Of a stretch of 64,000 nucleotides of DNA, positions 31,095 through 39,445 are shown one piece after another (the first letter of the stretch is position 1; each line of letters starts with the position of its first letter). The stretch spans positions 4,332,001 to 4,396,000 of the forward strand of contig NZ_CP008852.1 of NCBI RefSeq assembly GCF_000725345.1. Reading direction: 5' to 3'. This DNA is from Pelosinus sp. UFO1. Lineage in GTDB: Bacteria; Bacillota; Negativicutes; DSM-13327. The notes under the pieces were generated by a model that was not told the origin of the DNA, did no database searches, and saw only the letters and a program-made list of their open reading frames with translations. The position numbers were made by a program, and so were the translations under genes.

Positions 31095-32996
31095 TTACTC
31101 TCCGCCTTCCGTAAGTTCTACCCAAGCATCATATTTCTCTGCCAGGGCAGTTTGGGCTTGGCTGTATTCCTCGGCTAATTTGCTGCTCGCCTCTGGGTCA
31201 CCATGACTGGCAGGATCGTTTAGGCGATGCTCAAGGGCCTTGATCTCTAGTTCTAGCATCGCAATCTCGCCTTCTAGCTTTTGCAAATTCCTTAGACTCT
31301 TTTCTGGATCTGCCTTACGCTGCCTAGGTTTCTCCGTTTTCTTGGCACTTGCTTCAACTTTAACAATTGGCGTCTGCAAAGCAGCTGCTGCTTTTTGGTT
31401 CGCCATCTTTTTCTCTCGATAGTAACTATAATTACCCGCATATTCCGTTAATGCACCATCAGCCAATTCCACCATACAATTGGCTACTTTATCAAGAAAA
31501 TATCGATCATGAGATACGGTAAGGAAAGTACCAGGAAAGCTTAGAATGGCTTCCTCTACTGCTTCTTTTGCTGGAATATCAAGATGATTGGTCGGCTCAT
31601 CCAAAATTAAGAAATTGGCTCCCGTCAACATGAGCTTCAGCATGGCAAGCCTAGACTTTTCTCCGCCACTTAAATCACCAACGATTTTAAATACCTCATC
31701 CCCTCGAAATAGAAAAGCGCCCAGGTAATGCCGTGCCCGTTCTTCACTAAAGCCGTATTCCATCATAATTTCATCGATTATCCGATTTTTCCCGTTCAAA
31801 CCTTCATGTTCCTGAGAAAAATACCCTACCTTGACTCGGCTGCCGAGTTTGACTCTACCACTGGCAGGAGCCAGTTCACCAGTCAATAATTTTAATAAAG
31901 TAGTTTTACCTGCCCCATTAGGCCCTACTAGAGCAACTCCATCTCCCTTACGAATGAGCAGAGACAGTTTTTCGAAAATTTTTCGTTCTCCATAGGCCGC
32001 TGCTACTTCTTCTAATTCCGCTACTCGTTCGGCACATTCACTAGGAGGATTGAAACCAAAAAAATCAAAACGGGCAATGTCAGCAGGCAATACAATGCGC
32101 TCCAAACGCTGCAATTGTTTTTCCCGCCCTCTGGCTTGCTTAGACTTGATTCCCGCCCGATACATCGTAATATATGCTTGTGTTTTGGCAATATGGTCTT
32201 GCTGTTTTTCATAAGCACTTTCTAAGGCTGCCATACGTTCCGCTTTCTGCTGCATATAAGAGGTATAGTTCCCTTTATAAGCCGTTAGTGCCTTATTTTC
32301 TAATTCAATGACCCGATTAACTACTTTATCAAGAAAATAGCGGTCATGAGAAATAATGAGTATGCCCCCTGGATATCCTACGAGAAAATCCTCCAACCAC
32401 TCAACCATTCCAATGTCCAAATGATTTGTCGGCTCATCCAAAAACAAGAAATCTGGTTGACGAATTAGCGCCCTTGCCAAACAAATTCGTGTCTTTTGCC
32501 CACCAGAAAAGGTTTCAATCCGCCTTGAAAAATCCTCGCTAGTAAAACCTAAACCAAAGGCAACTCGGCGAATCATATTTTCATATTCATAGCCCCCACC
32601 TCGTTCAAAGGTTTCGACTACTTTAGCATAGTCCTTCATCAGCCCTTCTAAAACAGTTTCCTCTTTGGTTACAGCAATGACCTGCTCTAGTTCATGCATT
32701 TTCGTCTGACAAGCTAAGACATCCTCATAGGCTGAACACAATTCTTCATAGAGTGTCCCTTGGCTTAAACTAGCATCCTGCTGTACATAACCAATTGTTT
32801 CACCAACGGGCACCGCTACCCGCCCGCCATCAATGGACTCCAGGCCAAGCAAACATCGCATCAGCGTAGTCTTGCCTGTACCATTCGCCCCAATGAGGCC
32901 AAAAGTATCTCCCCGCCCCAACTCAAACGCTACATCTGTAAATAATATCTCAATACCAAAAGCCTTATGCAAGCCTTCTACCCGCAATGTTCCCAT
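31095..32996 (-). CDS. ABC-F family ATPase
   Basis: A cytosolic protein of 633 residues with two ABC nucleotide-binding domains and no membrane segments. Domain 1 has GANGTGKTTL, FSGGQKTRICLARAL and FLFLDEPTNHLD; domain 2 has GPNGAGKTTL, LSGGEKSRLAML and FLILDEPTNHLD. Between them is the arm/linker region typical of ABC-F proteins (SYMQQKAERMAALESAYEKQ, RGREKQLQRLERI), and a coiled coil closes the C-terminus (SLRNLQKLEGEIAMLELEIK). ABC-F proteins act on ribosomes; some give antibiotic resistance. The C-terminal coiled coil is closest to YdiF/Uup types, so a housekeeping role is more likely. Confidence 0.93.
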   Translation of the reverse strand: MGTLRVEGLHKAFGIEILFTDVAFELGRGDTFGLIGANGTGKTTLMRCLLGLESIDGGRVAVPVGETIGYVQQDASLSQGTLYEELCSAYEDVLACQTKMHELEQVIAVTKEETVLEGLMKDYAKVVETFERGGGYEYENMIRRVAFGLGFTSEDFSRRIETFSGGQKTRICLARALIRQPDFLFLDEPTNHLDIGMVEWLEDFLVGYPGGILIISHDRYFLDKVVNRVIELENKALTAYKGNYTSYMQQKAERMAALESAYEKQQDHIAKTQAYITMYRAGIKSKQARGREKQLQRLERIVLPADIARFDFFGFNPPSECAERVAELEEVAAAYGERKIFEKLSLLIRKGDGVALVGPNGAGKTTLLKLLTGELAPASGRVKLGSRVKVGYFSQEHEGLNGKNRIIDEIMMEYGFSEERARHYLGAFLFRGDEVFKIVGDLSGGEKSRLAMLKLMLTGANFLILDEPTNHLDIPAKEAVEEAILSFPGTFLTVSHDRYFLDKVANCMVELADGALTEYAGNYSYYREKKMANQKAAAALQTPIVKVEASAKKTEKPRQRKADPEKSLRNLQKLEGEIAMLELEIKALEHRLNDPASHGDPEASSKLAEEYSQAQTALAEKYDAWVELTEGGE

Positions 32997-33093
32997 GTAT
33001 CCACCTCAAACAAACCCCGCAAGGCTGTACTTATTCTTATAACATTATACTCGGCAACCGTAGGACCTGCAAGGGACGAAGACGGAAGAAAAT

Positions 33094-33169
33094 AACCGCA
33101 GAGGCACAGAGAACACAGAGCGGGGCATATTTACCCCACCATCTCTGCTTCCTCTGCGCCTCTGCGGTT
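33094..33169. repeat. Dispersed inverted-repeat element, copy E
   Basis: The left arm (33094-33120, AACCGCAGAGGCACAGAG then AACACAGAG) pairs with 33143-33169. A GGGG/CCCC pair tops the loop. It lies between the encapsulin gene and the ABC-F gene and begins 18 nt after the encapsulin stop. Confidence 0.88.
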
Positions 33170-33186
33170 AAAATCTTTTCTACCTA

Positions 33187-34023
33187 CTACTCAATTGTAC
33201 AAATAGCATCTGGGCGGCGTACTAATAAAGCTGTTGTTTCTAGCACTCTGAACACATGATTCATATTAGTAGGTCCCATGTAAGAAGTCGTCATATCTTG
33301 ACCAACTGCCAAGTTTACATTATGACCACCAGTCGCTAATACGACAGCCTTATTACCACTAATTGTGTTGGAATAATAAACCCCACCACTAATTAAAGCT
33401 TTCACCTGGTCTAGTTCAAGCATACCAGTATTCCCATACACTCGTACCATACGGCCGAAAAGTACAGGGCTCACTACCATAGCATAAGGACCGTAATGTC
33501 CAGCTTCACTTAATGCACTCACAGCTTTTACTGCATCTGCCAAAGCACTGCCTGGCTCATCCCAATTGCTGATTTTCACAGTCTTACGACCCTGAACATT
33601 CATCAATCCGACTTGACCAAGTTCTTTGTTGCCATTAAAAATCAGATTGTCTTCCTGAACCGCTACATAATTGGCAGCAACTGCAGCAGTGCTCACATCA
33701 AGTGGTAATCCCATATGACGGTCGGCTTCCACATCGCGCCACATAATTTTAAAATCTTTATAAAGCATAGGTACACTAGTCGTCGCACGAGAACTAGGTG
33801 CTACGATAAAATCATCCTGCTCTCCCACCATATCAATGCCCGTTGAAGAGGTTCCACTAAAAACGGAATAAGGAATGGTATAGACTCCAGGCCCCATAGG
33901 TCCAAGAACTTCAATTACTTTCCGACCTACTAACATACGACGAGCCGTAGTTACTACAGCCTCATCAATTTTTGACCATTCAGCCTCCGTCAACGGTGCT
34001 GAATCGCGATCTAAAATATCCAT
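33187..34023 (-). CDS. Encapsulin shell protein (family 1)
   Basis: This 278-residue protein has the HK97-like fold of family 1 encapsulins. It opens with LTEAEWSKIDEAVVTTARRMLVGRK, then VIEVLGPMGPGVYTIPY, FKIMWRDVEADRHMGLPLD and AAVAANYVAVQEDNLIFNG, all typical, and ends in TALLVRRPDAICTIE. Shell proteins of this type assemble into hollow icosahedral particles that load cargo through short C-terminal tags. The gene follows the ferritin-like cargo gene by 25 nt with AGGAGAG upstream. No phage genes are near, so it is a nanocompartment rather than a prophage capsid. Confidence 0.93.
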   Translation of the reverse strand: MDILDRDSAPLTEAEWSKIDEAVVTTARRMLVGRKVIEVLGPMGPGVYTIPYSVFSGTSSTGIDMVGEQDDFIVAPSSRATTSVPMLYKDFKIMWRDVEADRHMGLPLDVSTAAVAANYVAVQEDNLIFNGNKELGQVGLMNVQGRKTVKISNWDEPGSALADAVKAVSALSEAGHYGPYAMVVSPVLFGRMVRVYGNTGMLELDQVKALISGGVYYSNTISGNKAVVLATGGHNVNLAVGQDMTTSYMGPTNMNHVFRVLETTALLVRRPDAICTIE

Positions 34024-34048
34024 AGTTTATCTCTCCTCTCTTTTTAAC

Positions 34049-34399
34049 CTATTTTTGTCCAAACATATTGCCGACTGTTGCTACTTTTTCATCCACTTCT
34101 TTTGCGCCTTCATTTACAACACGTTGTTCGGGAGCCATTGTGTGGTCCTCGGCAAATTTCTCCCGTTGAATCATGTCAATGCGAGCTAAAAGATGAGTAA
34201 TCTCGGCGACATGCTCTTTTTCGTCATCCCGAATATGTTCCAATAATTCTCTAACTTCTTCATTATCAATCTTATCAATATGAGCCTGGTATTGGTTGAT
34301 TGCTTCCAATTCTCCTACGAGATCTTCGCGTAACCAGATCAATACTTGTTCTAATCCAGAATCCTTGGTTCCTTCACTTGCGGTTTTACCATAAGCCAT
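34049..34399 (-). CDS. Encapsulated ferritin-like cargo protein (EncFtn type)
   Basis: This 116-residue helical protein has the half-ferritin plan of EncFtn: LVGELEAINQYQAHI in the first helix and HIRDDEKEHVAEI in the second. Glu30, Glu60 and His63 occupy the spacing of the ferroxidase ligands of EncFtn from Rhodospirillum rubrum (an inference by pattern). The C-terminal VATVGNMFGQK resembles TVGSL-type cargo tags. The start at MAYGKTAS has AAAAGGGG nine nt before it. It would oxidise iron(II) inside the shell coded just downstream. Confidence 0.88.
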   Translation of the reverse strand: MAYGKTASEGTKDSGLEQVLIWLREDLVGELEAINQYQAHIDKIDNEEVRELLEHIRDDEKEHVAEITHLLARIDMIQREKFAEDHTMAPEQRVVNEGAKEVDEKVATVGNMFGQK

Positions 34400-34430
34400 A
34401 CATATCAACCCCTTTTCGAATTAACAATAG

Positions 34431-34475
34431 AACCCTCAACCACAATTCCCAAAAGCAAAATTGAGGCTAAGGGTT
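34431..34475. other. Stem-loop between small zinc-ribbon gene and cargo gene
   Basis: AACCCTCAACCACAATT (34431-34447) pairs with AATTGAGGCTAAGGGTT (34459-34475) over 17 positions with one mismatch and two G-U pairs. No proper T-run follows on the minus strand. It may stabilise the cargo mRNA or weaken readthrough from the upstream gene. Confidence 0.6.
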
Positions 34476-34547
34476 TGTTTGTTATTATTCTTTCGACACA
34501 ACCCATGAATTTCCTGTAACTAATCTATTATTTATTATTATTATTTA

Positions 34548-34712
34548 TTAATATTCTTCATTACTTGTCTCTATGACACGGCATTTCACTTCATCACAGA
34601 TCATAGAGCAAAATGGGCATCGTACTATATTATCATGATATGAAGAAAACATACCGCCACAACGGTTACATCTGTAACCTTCCTCTACATTGTCCAGCCG
34701 TTCATTCAACAT
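34548..34712 (-). CDS. Small zinc-ribbon protein at head of encapsulin operon
   Basis: A 54-residue frame, MLNERLDNVEEGYRCNRCGG..., with two pairs CNRC (residues 15-18) and CPFC (32-35) plus cysteines at 39 and 44. The first two pairs would form a rubredoxin-like or zinc-ribbon knuckle. GGAGGGAAAATC precedes the ATG. It is below usual length cut-offs. It lies 150 nt before the cargo gene on the same strand. If it binds iron it could deliver or reduce iron for the compartment; if zinc, it could regulate. No cargo tag is seen at its end. Confidence 0.8.
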   Translation of the reverse strand: MLNERLDNVEEGYRCNRCGGMFSSYHDNIVRCPFCSMICDEVKCRVIETSNEEY

Positions 34713-34793
34713 GATTTTCCCTCCTTATTTCCTCATTGCTATTCAGTATGCGACAGAATAAGACTTACTATACAAAAAATCCCTTTATCCGAT

Positions 34794-34902
34794 GACTAAA
34801 CCGCTCTAAAACTCCCATCTTTTTTAAGTGGGAGTTAAGAGTGGCTAAGTCCCTGGATAAGTGCGACTAAGATTCAGATGGAGTTAAAATTCCATCTGAA
34901 TC
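34794..34902. other. Two strong stem-loops between divergent genes (unexplained structure)
   Basis: The first is a long hairpin: GACTAAACCGCTCT (34794-34807) pairs with AGAGTGGCTAAGTC (34838-34851) at 12 of 14 positions and encloses AACTCCCA/TGGGAGTT and CTT/AAG. The second is a perfect 12-bp hairpin, GATTCAGATGGA (34871-34882) with TCCATCTGAATC (34891-34902). The flanking genes diverge, so neither is a normal terminator. A small RNA, the end of an IS200/IS605-type element or a MITE remnant are possible. Confidence 0.6.
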
Positions 34903-34923
34903 AAGTCTTCTTTATTAATTTTC

Positions 34924-34952
34924 TTGTCATTTCATCCAATTTTTGTTATTAT
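34924..34952 (+). promoter_or_regulatory. Sigma-A promoter of the LexA-boxed gene
   Basis: TTGTCA (34924-34929) and TATTAT (34947-34952) are separated by 17 bp. The start would be near 34959, just before the LexA-like box, so a bound repressor would block the polymerase. Confidence 0.75.
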
Positions 34953-34966
34953 AAAAACAAAAACAT

Positions 34967-34980
34967 CGAACACATGTTCG
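34967..34980. promoter_or_regulatory. LexA (SOS) box
   Basis: CGAACACATGTTCG fits the gram-positive LexA consensus CGAACRNRYGTTYC at 13 of 14 positions. It lies at about +8 to +21 from the predicted transcript start of the gene at 34998. Confidence 0.72.
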
Positions 34981-34997
34981 ATTTAAAGGAGCTTTTT

Positions 34998-35555
34998 ATG
35001 TTAGAAAAAATACCAAATTACAATCAGATTGCCGCCATCCTTCCCCGCTATACCAGCGCTGGTGATACTACTACTATCATTACCACAGACGGACAAGAAA
35101 TGTCTACTAAGACACAAATTCGAACAATCCTGCGCCGCTTGGCTCACAGTCGCTCGAAAGATCTGATCGCGCTAAGAGAGCATACAACTCGCGCAACAGG
35201 ACGACGAGTTCTACAGCCGCTCCCCTTGGCCCCTGGACTTGTCCTCTGTCCGGTTAAAACTAGAATTCCTCGCATTACTGGAGATACGAGTACAGGCTAC
35301 GTCAATTACCATGCCGTAACTGGCGTAGCCGAAAATAGTCTTATTGCTTACCAAGCCATTGTCAGTCTTACCGGTGGTACGGACATTCCTGTTTTTTGGA
35401 CCTCAGATACAGTTAATAAACATTTACAATCTGCTAGACTGGCAATCTCTCACACCGTACAATCCCCTGATTCCCACCCTGACCTTATGCCTATCGCACA
35501 AAAGTTGGTGGAGATTATCTATGATATTTTGGTGCTGAAACATAAGAAAGAATGA
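34998..35555 (+). CDS. Putative SOS-controlled protein with weak resemblance to ComK
   Basis: The 185-residue protein starts at MLEKIPNYN (GGAGC seven nt upstream); the longer frame would include the promoter. Features are a basic middle (RTILRRLAHSRSKDLIALREH), PLPLAPGLVLCPVKTRIPRI, TGYVNYHAV and PVFWTSDTVNKHLQSARLA. Length and the order (basic core, GYVN-type turn, short beta strands with a glycine turn LTGGTDIP, C-terminal helix) recall the competence regulator ComK. Similarity is weak by eye and could be false. The LexA box in the leader is the strongest functional clue: the gene should be switched on by DNA damage. ComF and RecD2 are some 8 kb away. Confidence 0.45.
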   Translation: MLEKIPNYNQIAAILPRYTSAGDTTTIITTDGQEMSTKTQIRTILRRLAHSRSKDLIALREHTTRATGRRVLQPLPLAPGLVLCPVKTRIPRITGDTSTGYVNYHAVTGVAENSLIAYQAIVSLTGGTDIPVFWTSDTVNKHLQSARLAISHTVQSPDSHPDLMPIAQKLVEIIYDILVLKHKKE

Positions 35556-35575
35556 AAGCACACGAAGGAGTTTTT

Positions 35576-35660
35576 AACCGCAGAGGACGCAGAGCGCACT
35601 GAGGGGTAATTGTGGTAATAAAATCGAACCTCTCTCTGCGTCCTCTGCGCCTCTGCGGTT
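35576..35660. repeat. Dispersed inverted-repeat element, copy F
   Basis: Left arm AACCGCAGAGGACGCAGAG (from 35576) and right arm at 35632-35660 are inverted copies with about 80 percent match. It stands between the convergent genes at 34998-35555 and 35677-36156 and is the only terminator-like structure there. Confidence 0.87.
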
Positions 35661-35676
35661 CGTATTCCGAATCCCA

Positions 35677-36156
35677 TTATCTGGCAACCCGCTTGACCAT
35701 GACCTCTTGGTAATCTTGGCGAAGGAGACCACAAACTGCCACCATAAAATCCTCTGTACTCATTCGGTTGGCTAAATCCATTACATGAACCACGGCACCA
35801 CGGCACAAAGCAATGGCCTCGCCCACAGGACGTATACCAGTAGGAAATGACATTATACTAAGATCTGGGAGTTCTTCAGCTAATCGCTCTAAAATTACTG
35901 ATGTCAAATCATCCAAACTTACATCTACTACTACAATATCACAATCAACCTCGGCCCGTTCTATTTCATGAGCCAAATACCGCAGCAAGCCTTCCACTCT
36001 ATAATCTAAATCTTTTACCACGACCAAAAAACTACAACTTGGCACAGATACGAAACGCGGGGCAAGCCACCATTTCCAAAGATCCCGAATAAAATACCAA
36101 ATACCGTACATGGCCAGTGATAACAAAATTACACTCATCGTATAAGAAAAAAACAA
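35677..36156 (-). CDS. Membrane-anchored protein of unknown function
   Basis: This 159-residue protein has one N-terminal transmembrane helix (about residues 6-23, MSVILLSLAMYGIWYFI) and a soluble part facing the cytoplasm with alternating beta strands (SCSFLVVVKDLDYRVEGLLR, DIVVVDVSLDDLTSVILERL, AVVHVMDLANR). It looks like a Rossmann-type or small glycosyltransferase-like domain, but no catalytic motif stands out. TTG start with GGGGG nine nt before it. It lies 70 nt after the response-regulator gene, so it may share its transcript. Confidence 0.65.
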   Translation of the reverse strand: MFFSYTMSVILLSLAMYGIWYFIRDLWKWWLAPRFVSVPSCSFLVVVKDLDYRVEGLLRYLAHEIERAEVDCDIVVVDVSLDDLTSVILERLAEELPDLSIMSFPTGIRPVGEAIALCRGAVVHVMDLANRMSTEDFMVAVCGLLRQDYQEVMVKRVAR

Positions 36157-36226
36157 AATATCCTACCCCCTTCATCATGGGATAGGATATGATATGCAAA
36201 TATAATAAAAATGTGAGAAAAGATAA

Positions 36227-36898
36227 TTATTCCAGGGTAACAATCTTATTTTTTATCGCATAAAGTACTGCCTGAGTACGATCATTTACAGCAATTTTGC
36301 GAAAGATACTCGTCAAATGATTTTTAATGGTCTTTTCACTCAAAAACATATTTTTGGCAATATCTAAGTTGCTTAAGCCCTTACAAACTAATTGCAGTAC
36401 TTCCAGTTCACGATATGTAAGCCCCTCTTCCCTGCGATGCTTCATATTCGTCAAGGCCTCGGGCTTCTTTTCCTGACAACGGTTGATTTCAGAGAATAAA
36501 CTCTTAGCCAAGGTAGGATAGATATAAGACTCACCACCATATACCTTACGAATCGCCGTCACTAACATACCTGGTTCAATATCTTTTAGTAGATAACCCG
36601 CCGCGCCAGTTCGTACTACTTCTAGTACATAACTTTCGTCATCATGCATGGTCAATACAATAATCTTACTGTTCTTCTGCTCTTCTGTGATTCTTTTAAT
36701 CACTTCAAGACCATTCACCTTTGGCATATTTATATCGAGCAAAAGAATATCCGGTGCTAGGGTAATGGTTTTCGCGATTGCTTCTTCCCCATCACTAGCT
36801 TCACCAATTACCTGAAAATCCGGTTCCAATTCCAGAATATTGCGAATTCCTTGCCGTAATAGGGCATGATCATCTGCAATCATAATGCTTATTGTCAT
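36227..36898 (-). CDS. NarL/FixJ-family response regulator
   Basis: A two-domain regulator of about 223 residues. The receiver has IADDHALLRQG, the phosphate-accepting Asp in LLLDINMPKVNGLEV, and VLTMHDDESYV. The C-terminal LuxR-type helix-turn-helix is REEGLTYRELEVLQLVCKGLSN through FLSEKTIKNHLTSIF. Start at MTISIMIADD, after AAGGTGG. No histidine kinase gene is nearby, so its partner is encoded elsewhere. The gene ahead is Pgi, separated by a good terminator. Confidence 0.93.
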   Translation of the reverse strand: MTISIMIADDHALLRQGIRNILELEPDFQVIGEASDGEEAIAKTITLAPDILLLDINMPKVNGLEVIKRITEEQKNSKIIVLTMHDDESYVLEVVRTGAAGYLLKDIEPGMLVTAIRKVYGGESYIYPTLAKSLFSEINRCQEKKPEALTNMKHRREEGLTYRELEVLQLVCKGLSNLDIAKNMFLSEKTIKNHLTSIFRKIAVNDRTQAVLYAIKNKIVTLE

Positions 36899-36940
36899 AA
36901 CCACCACCACCTTCTTTGTATAAAATTCTACAAAAAATGC

Positions 36941-36970
36941 AAAAATCCTGTTAATTCTAACAGGATTTTT
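36941..36970. terminator. Terminator of pgi
   Basis: A perfect 13-bp stem AAAAATCCTGTTA / TAACAGGATTTTT with ATTC loop lies 14 nt after the pgi stop. The A and T tracts at its ends allow action on both strands. Confidence 0.92.
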
Positions 36971-36984
36971 ACGTAGAAAGAGAT

Positions 36985-38463
36985 TTATTTTGTTTTCATA
37001 GCCGTTAACCTTGGCCCCATGATTCGTTTATACGCTTCTACACCTGGTTGGTCAAAAGCATCTACATTGGCCAATTCCCCTTCATACGCTACAGATAATG
37101 CCAGCATGTAGAGCAATTCCCCTAAATGATATGCATTCAAACGCGGTAATACAAAGGTAGCATTAAAACGTTCATCATTAATCAAGGCCTGCGCATTGGC
37201 TTCCCGCGCTACATCCAAAGCTTGGCTAAGACGAAGGGACGAGATCTCGGACAGTTTTGCGACCTTTGGAAACACATCAGGAATGACAGCGTCTTGTTCC
37301 CACTCTGCTATTTTTACAAACTGAACCACTTTATCCTTTTTACCATCTTGATGCTGCTGCGTCTGTGCATGCATATCTGTAGTTCCCACCGCTACAATAG
37401 GAGTCCGTCCGTAGAATACTTCTTTGCCTTCCCGATCGGTACGTTTCCCTAAAGACTCCGCTAACAATTGTACATACCACTCCGCCACAGATTTTAGATA
37501 ATCCGCATAAGGCATAAAGACTTCAATATCTCGGCCATATTTCTCCGCTGCGATAAATTTAAGCGCCGCATTCAGTTTTGCAGGATTTTGGTATATATCA
37601 GCATTCTGACATACCTTATCCATAGCCTGGGCTCCTGCTAGAAAGGCATCGATATCGAAACCGATACAAGCAGCCGTTACTAGTCCAACTTCAGAAAAAA
37701 TACTGAACCGGCCACCCACACCATCAGGAACACTAAAGGTAGGCCAACCTTGCTCTGCAGCTAGCTTCTTCAATAAAGTAGCTTTTTCTCCTTCGGCAGG
37801 GTCCGTTACCGCAACCACTTCGATCTCTAATAGAGGTGCCTGACGTTTTAAGGCGTCATACACTACCATAAAGGTAGACATGGTATCTAGGGTTCCGCCA
37901 GATTTTGAGATAACTACTAAGGCGACTTTATAGCTGTCAGATTGACCATGTACAGCCTTTAATCGTGCTTCTGCCAAAAGATGTTCTACCATGTCGGCAG
38001 TCCGTCTCGCATCAATATTATTCCCGTTAAAATACAGCTTAGGATATCCATTGCGCTCTTTCAAGCTTTTGGAATTCCAAAACTCGCCACAATGTACATC
38101 AAACAATACCTTATTGCCTAAATAAGAACCGCCAATCCCAAAAGATACTACGGCGTCCACTCGGTTTTTCAGAGATTTGCCAAACTCTTTCAATTTGCCG
38201 ATAGAGGATGGCGAATTCAGATTGCCCTCTACTACATAGGGCAGCTGAGTGAAGAGTACCTTCTCTGGTGTGCCATCTTTAGATAGGTGCCCTCTTACTT
38301 CTCCTGTAGAACGCATATGTATTACTGCCTCTTCAGCAGCGACTAAACGCTCAGCTAAAGCTTCCACATCACTAGACGTTACCTTTCCATCTCCATATAG
38401 ATTGCCATAATCAAAAGAGAATCCTGAAGCTAATGTTAGACAAGAAGATTTTTTGTTACTCAT
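36985..38463 (-). CDS. pgi: Glucose-6-phosphate isomerase
   Basis: Converts glucose-6-phosphate and fructose-6-phosphate. Recognised by VVSFGIGGSYLGNKV, VISKSGGTLDTMSTFMV (phosphate-binding loop), GVGGRFSIFSEVGLVTA and the late MHAQTQQHQDG with the catalytic His. 492 residues, normal. GGGGGT precedes the ATG. It stands with galU (33 nt upstream) and, behind one repeat, with a phosphomannomutase, so together they draw hexose phosphate toward UDP-glucose and GDP-mannose for the envelope polysaccharide. Confidence 0.95.
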   Translation of the reverse strand: MSNKKSSCLTLASGFSFDYGNLYGDGKVTSSDVEALAERLVAAEEAVIHMRSTGEVRGHLSKDGTPEKVLFTQLPYVVEGNLNSPSSIGKLKEFGKSLKNRVDAVVSFGIGGSYLGNKVLFDVHCGEFWNSKSLKERNGYPKLYFNGNNIDARRTADMVEHLLAEARLKAVHGQSDSYKVALVVISKSGGTLDTMSTFMVVYDALKRQAPLLEIEVVAVTDPAEGEKATLLKKLAAEQGWPTFSVPDGVGGRFSIFSEVGLVTAACIGFDIDAFLAGAQAMDKVCQNADIYQNPAKLNAALKFIAAEKYGRDIEVFMPYADYLKSVAEWYVQLLAESLGKRTDREGKEVFYGRTPIVAVGTTDMHAQTQQHQDGKKDKVVQFVKIAEWEQDAVIPDVFPKVAKLSEISSLRLSQALDVAREANAQALINDERFNATFVLPRLNAYHLGELLYMLALSVAYEGELANVDAFDQPGVEAYKRIMGPRLTAMKTK

Positions 38464-38496
38464 GCAATAACCCCCTCTTATTTATTTTAACCAACG

Positions 38497-39417
38497 TTAC
38501 TTACAATCCCCACCACTACTTTCTTTACTAGACCCTAAAGACCCTACGGTCTTTAATAAGTAGGGCAAAAACTTATCCCGCAGATCAGGACGTTTCAAAG
38601 CAAATTCAATGGTTGCTTCCAAGTACCCCTGTTTGTCCCCCACATCATAACGACGTCCTTCAAAATTATAGGCATAGACAGAGTTCTTCTCTATTGCTAA
38701 GGTACGCAGAGCATCAGTTAACTGTATCTCCCCGCCCTTACCCGGCTCCGTATTTTCCAGAATATCAAAAATCTCAGGCTGAAGAATATAACGTCCCAGT
38801 ACCGCCAAACGGGAAGGAGCTTCGCTAGTAGCTGGTTTTTCCACCAAATCCACAGCCTGCCATAAATTATGTTTTACTAATTGCGGCTTTACAATCCCAT
38901 AATTGCATACTTTATCTTGAGGTACTTCCTGCACTCCCAAGATTGTACCCGGGCAATCTTCATAGACACTCATCATTTGCTTCAAGCAGGGTACGCTGGC
39001 ATCAATAATATCATCCCCTAAGAGCACGGCAAAAGGTTCATTCCCTACAAACTGTTTGGCGCATAGCACAGCATGTCCTAGGCCTTTAGCTTCCTTTTGG
39101 CGTACATAATGTATGGTGACATCAGCGATTTCTTCAACAAGGTTCAACAAATCGTATTTTCCCTGTTCTTTTAGCAGCATTTCTAATTCTACGGATCGGT
39201 CAAAATGGTCCTCTATGGAACGCTTATTTCGCCCTGTGATAATGAGAATTTCCTCAATTCCTGACTGTACAGCCTCTTCAATAATATACTGAATGGCAGG
39301 TTTATCGACAATCGGTAGCATTTCCTTCGGCTGCGCCTTTGTCGCGGGCAAAAACCGCGTTCCCATCCCCGCTGCTGGAATAACCGCCTTACGAACTTTT
39401 CCATGACCCCTTACCAT
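38497..39417 (-). CDS. galU: UTP-glucose-1-phosphate uridylyltransferase
   Basis: The N-terminal KAVIPAAGMGTRFLPATKAQ is the GalU nucleotide loop, followed by KEMLPIVDKPAIQYIIEEA, LGDDIIDA (metal site) and FEGRRYDVGDKQGYLEATIEF near the end. Length 306 matches. The product UDP-glucose feeds Ugd (45486-46856) in the polysaccharide locus. The start has AAGGATGG nine nt before it. A remnant with a similar C-terminal motif (FEGRRYDIG) is present at 46888. Confidence 0.95.
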   Translation of the reverse strand: MVRGHGKVRKAVIPAAGMGTRFLPATKAQPKEMLPIVDKPAIQYIIEEAVQSGIEEILIITGRNKRSIEDHFDRSVELEMLLKEQGKYDLLNLVEEIADVTIHYVRQKEAKGLGHAVLCAKQFVGNEPFAVLLGDDIIDASVPCLKQMMSVYEDCPGTILGVQEVPQDKVCNYGIVKPQLVKHNLWQAVDLVEKPATSEAPSRLAVLGRYILQPEIFDILENTEPGKGGEIQLTDALRTLAIEKNSVYAYNFEGRRYDVGDKQGYLEATIEFALKRPDLRDKFLPYLLKTVGSLGSSKESSGGDCK

Positions 39418-39445
39418 CTATAATGCACCATCCTTACATTTTTTT

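Noticed and set aside
30915-31178. Open plus-strand frame containing TEAQRTQR
   Set aside because: It is translation of inverted-repeat copy D and the terminator beside it; the same peptide appears opposite other copies and has no ribosome binding site.
33187-34023. Prophage capsid gene
   Set aside because: The HK97-like fold is shared with encapsulins, but the sequence is of encapsulin type, a cargo gene is adjacent and no phage gene is near.
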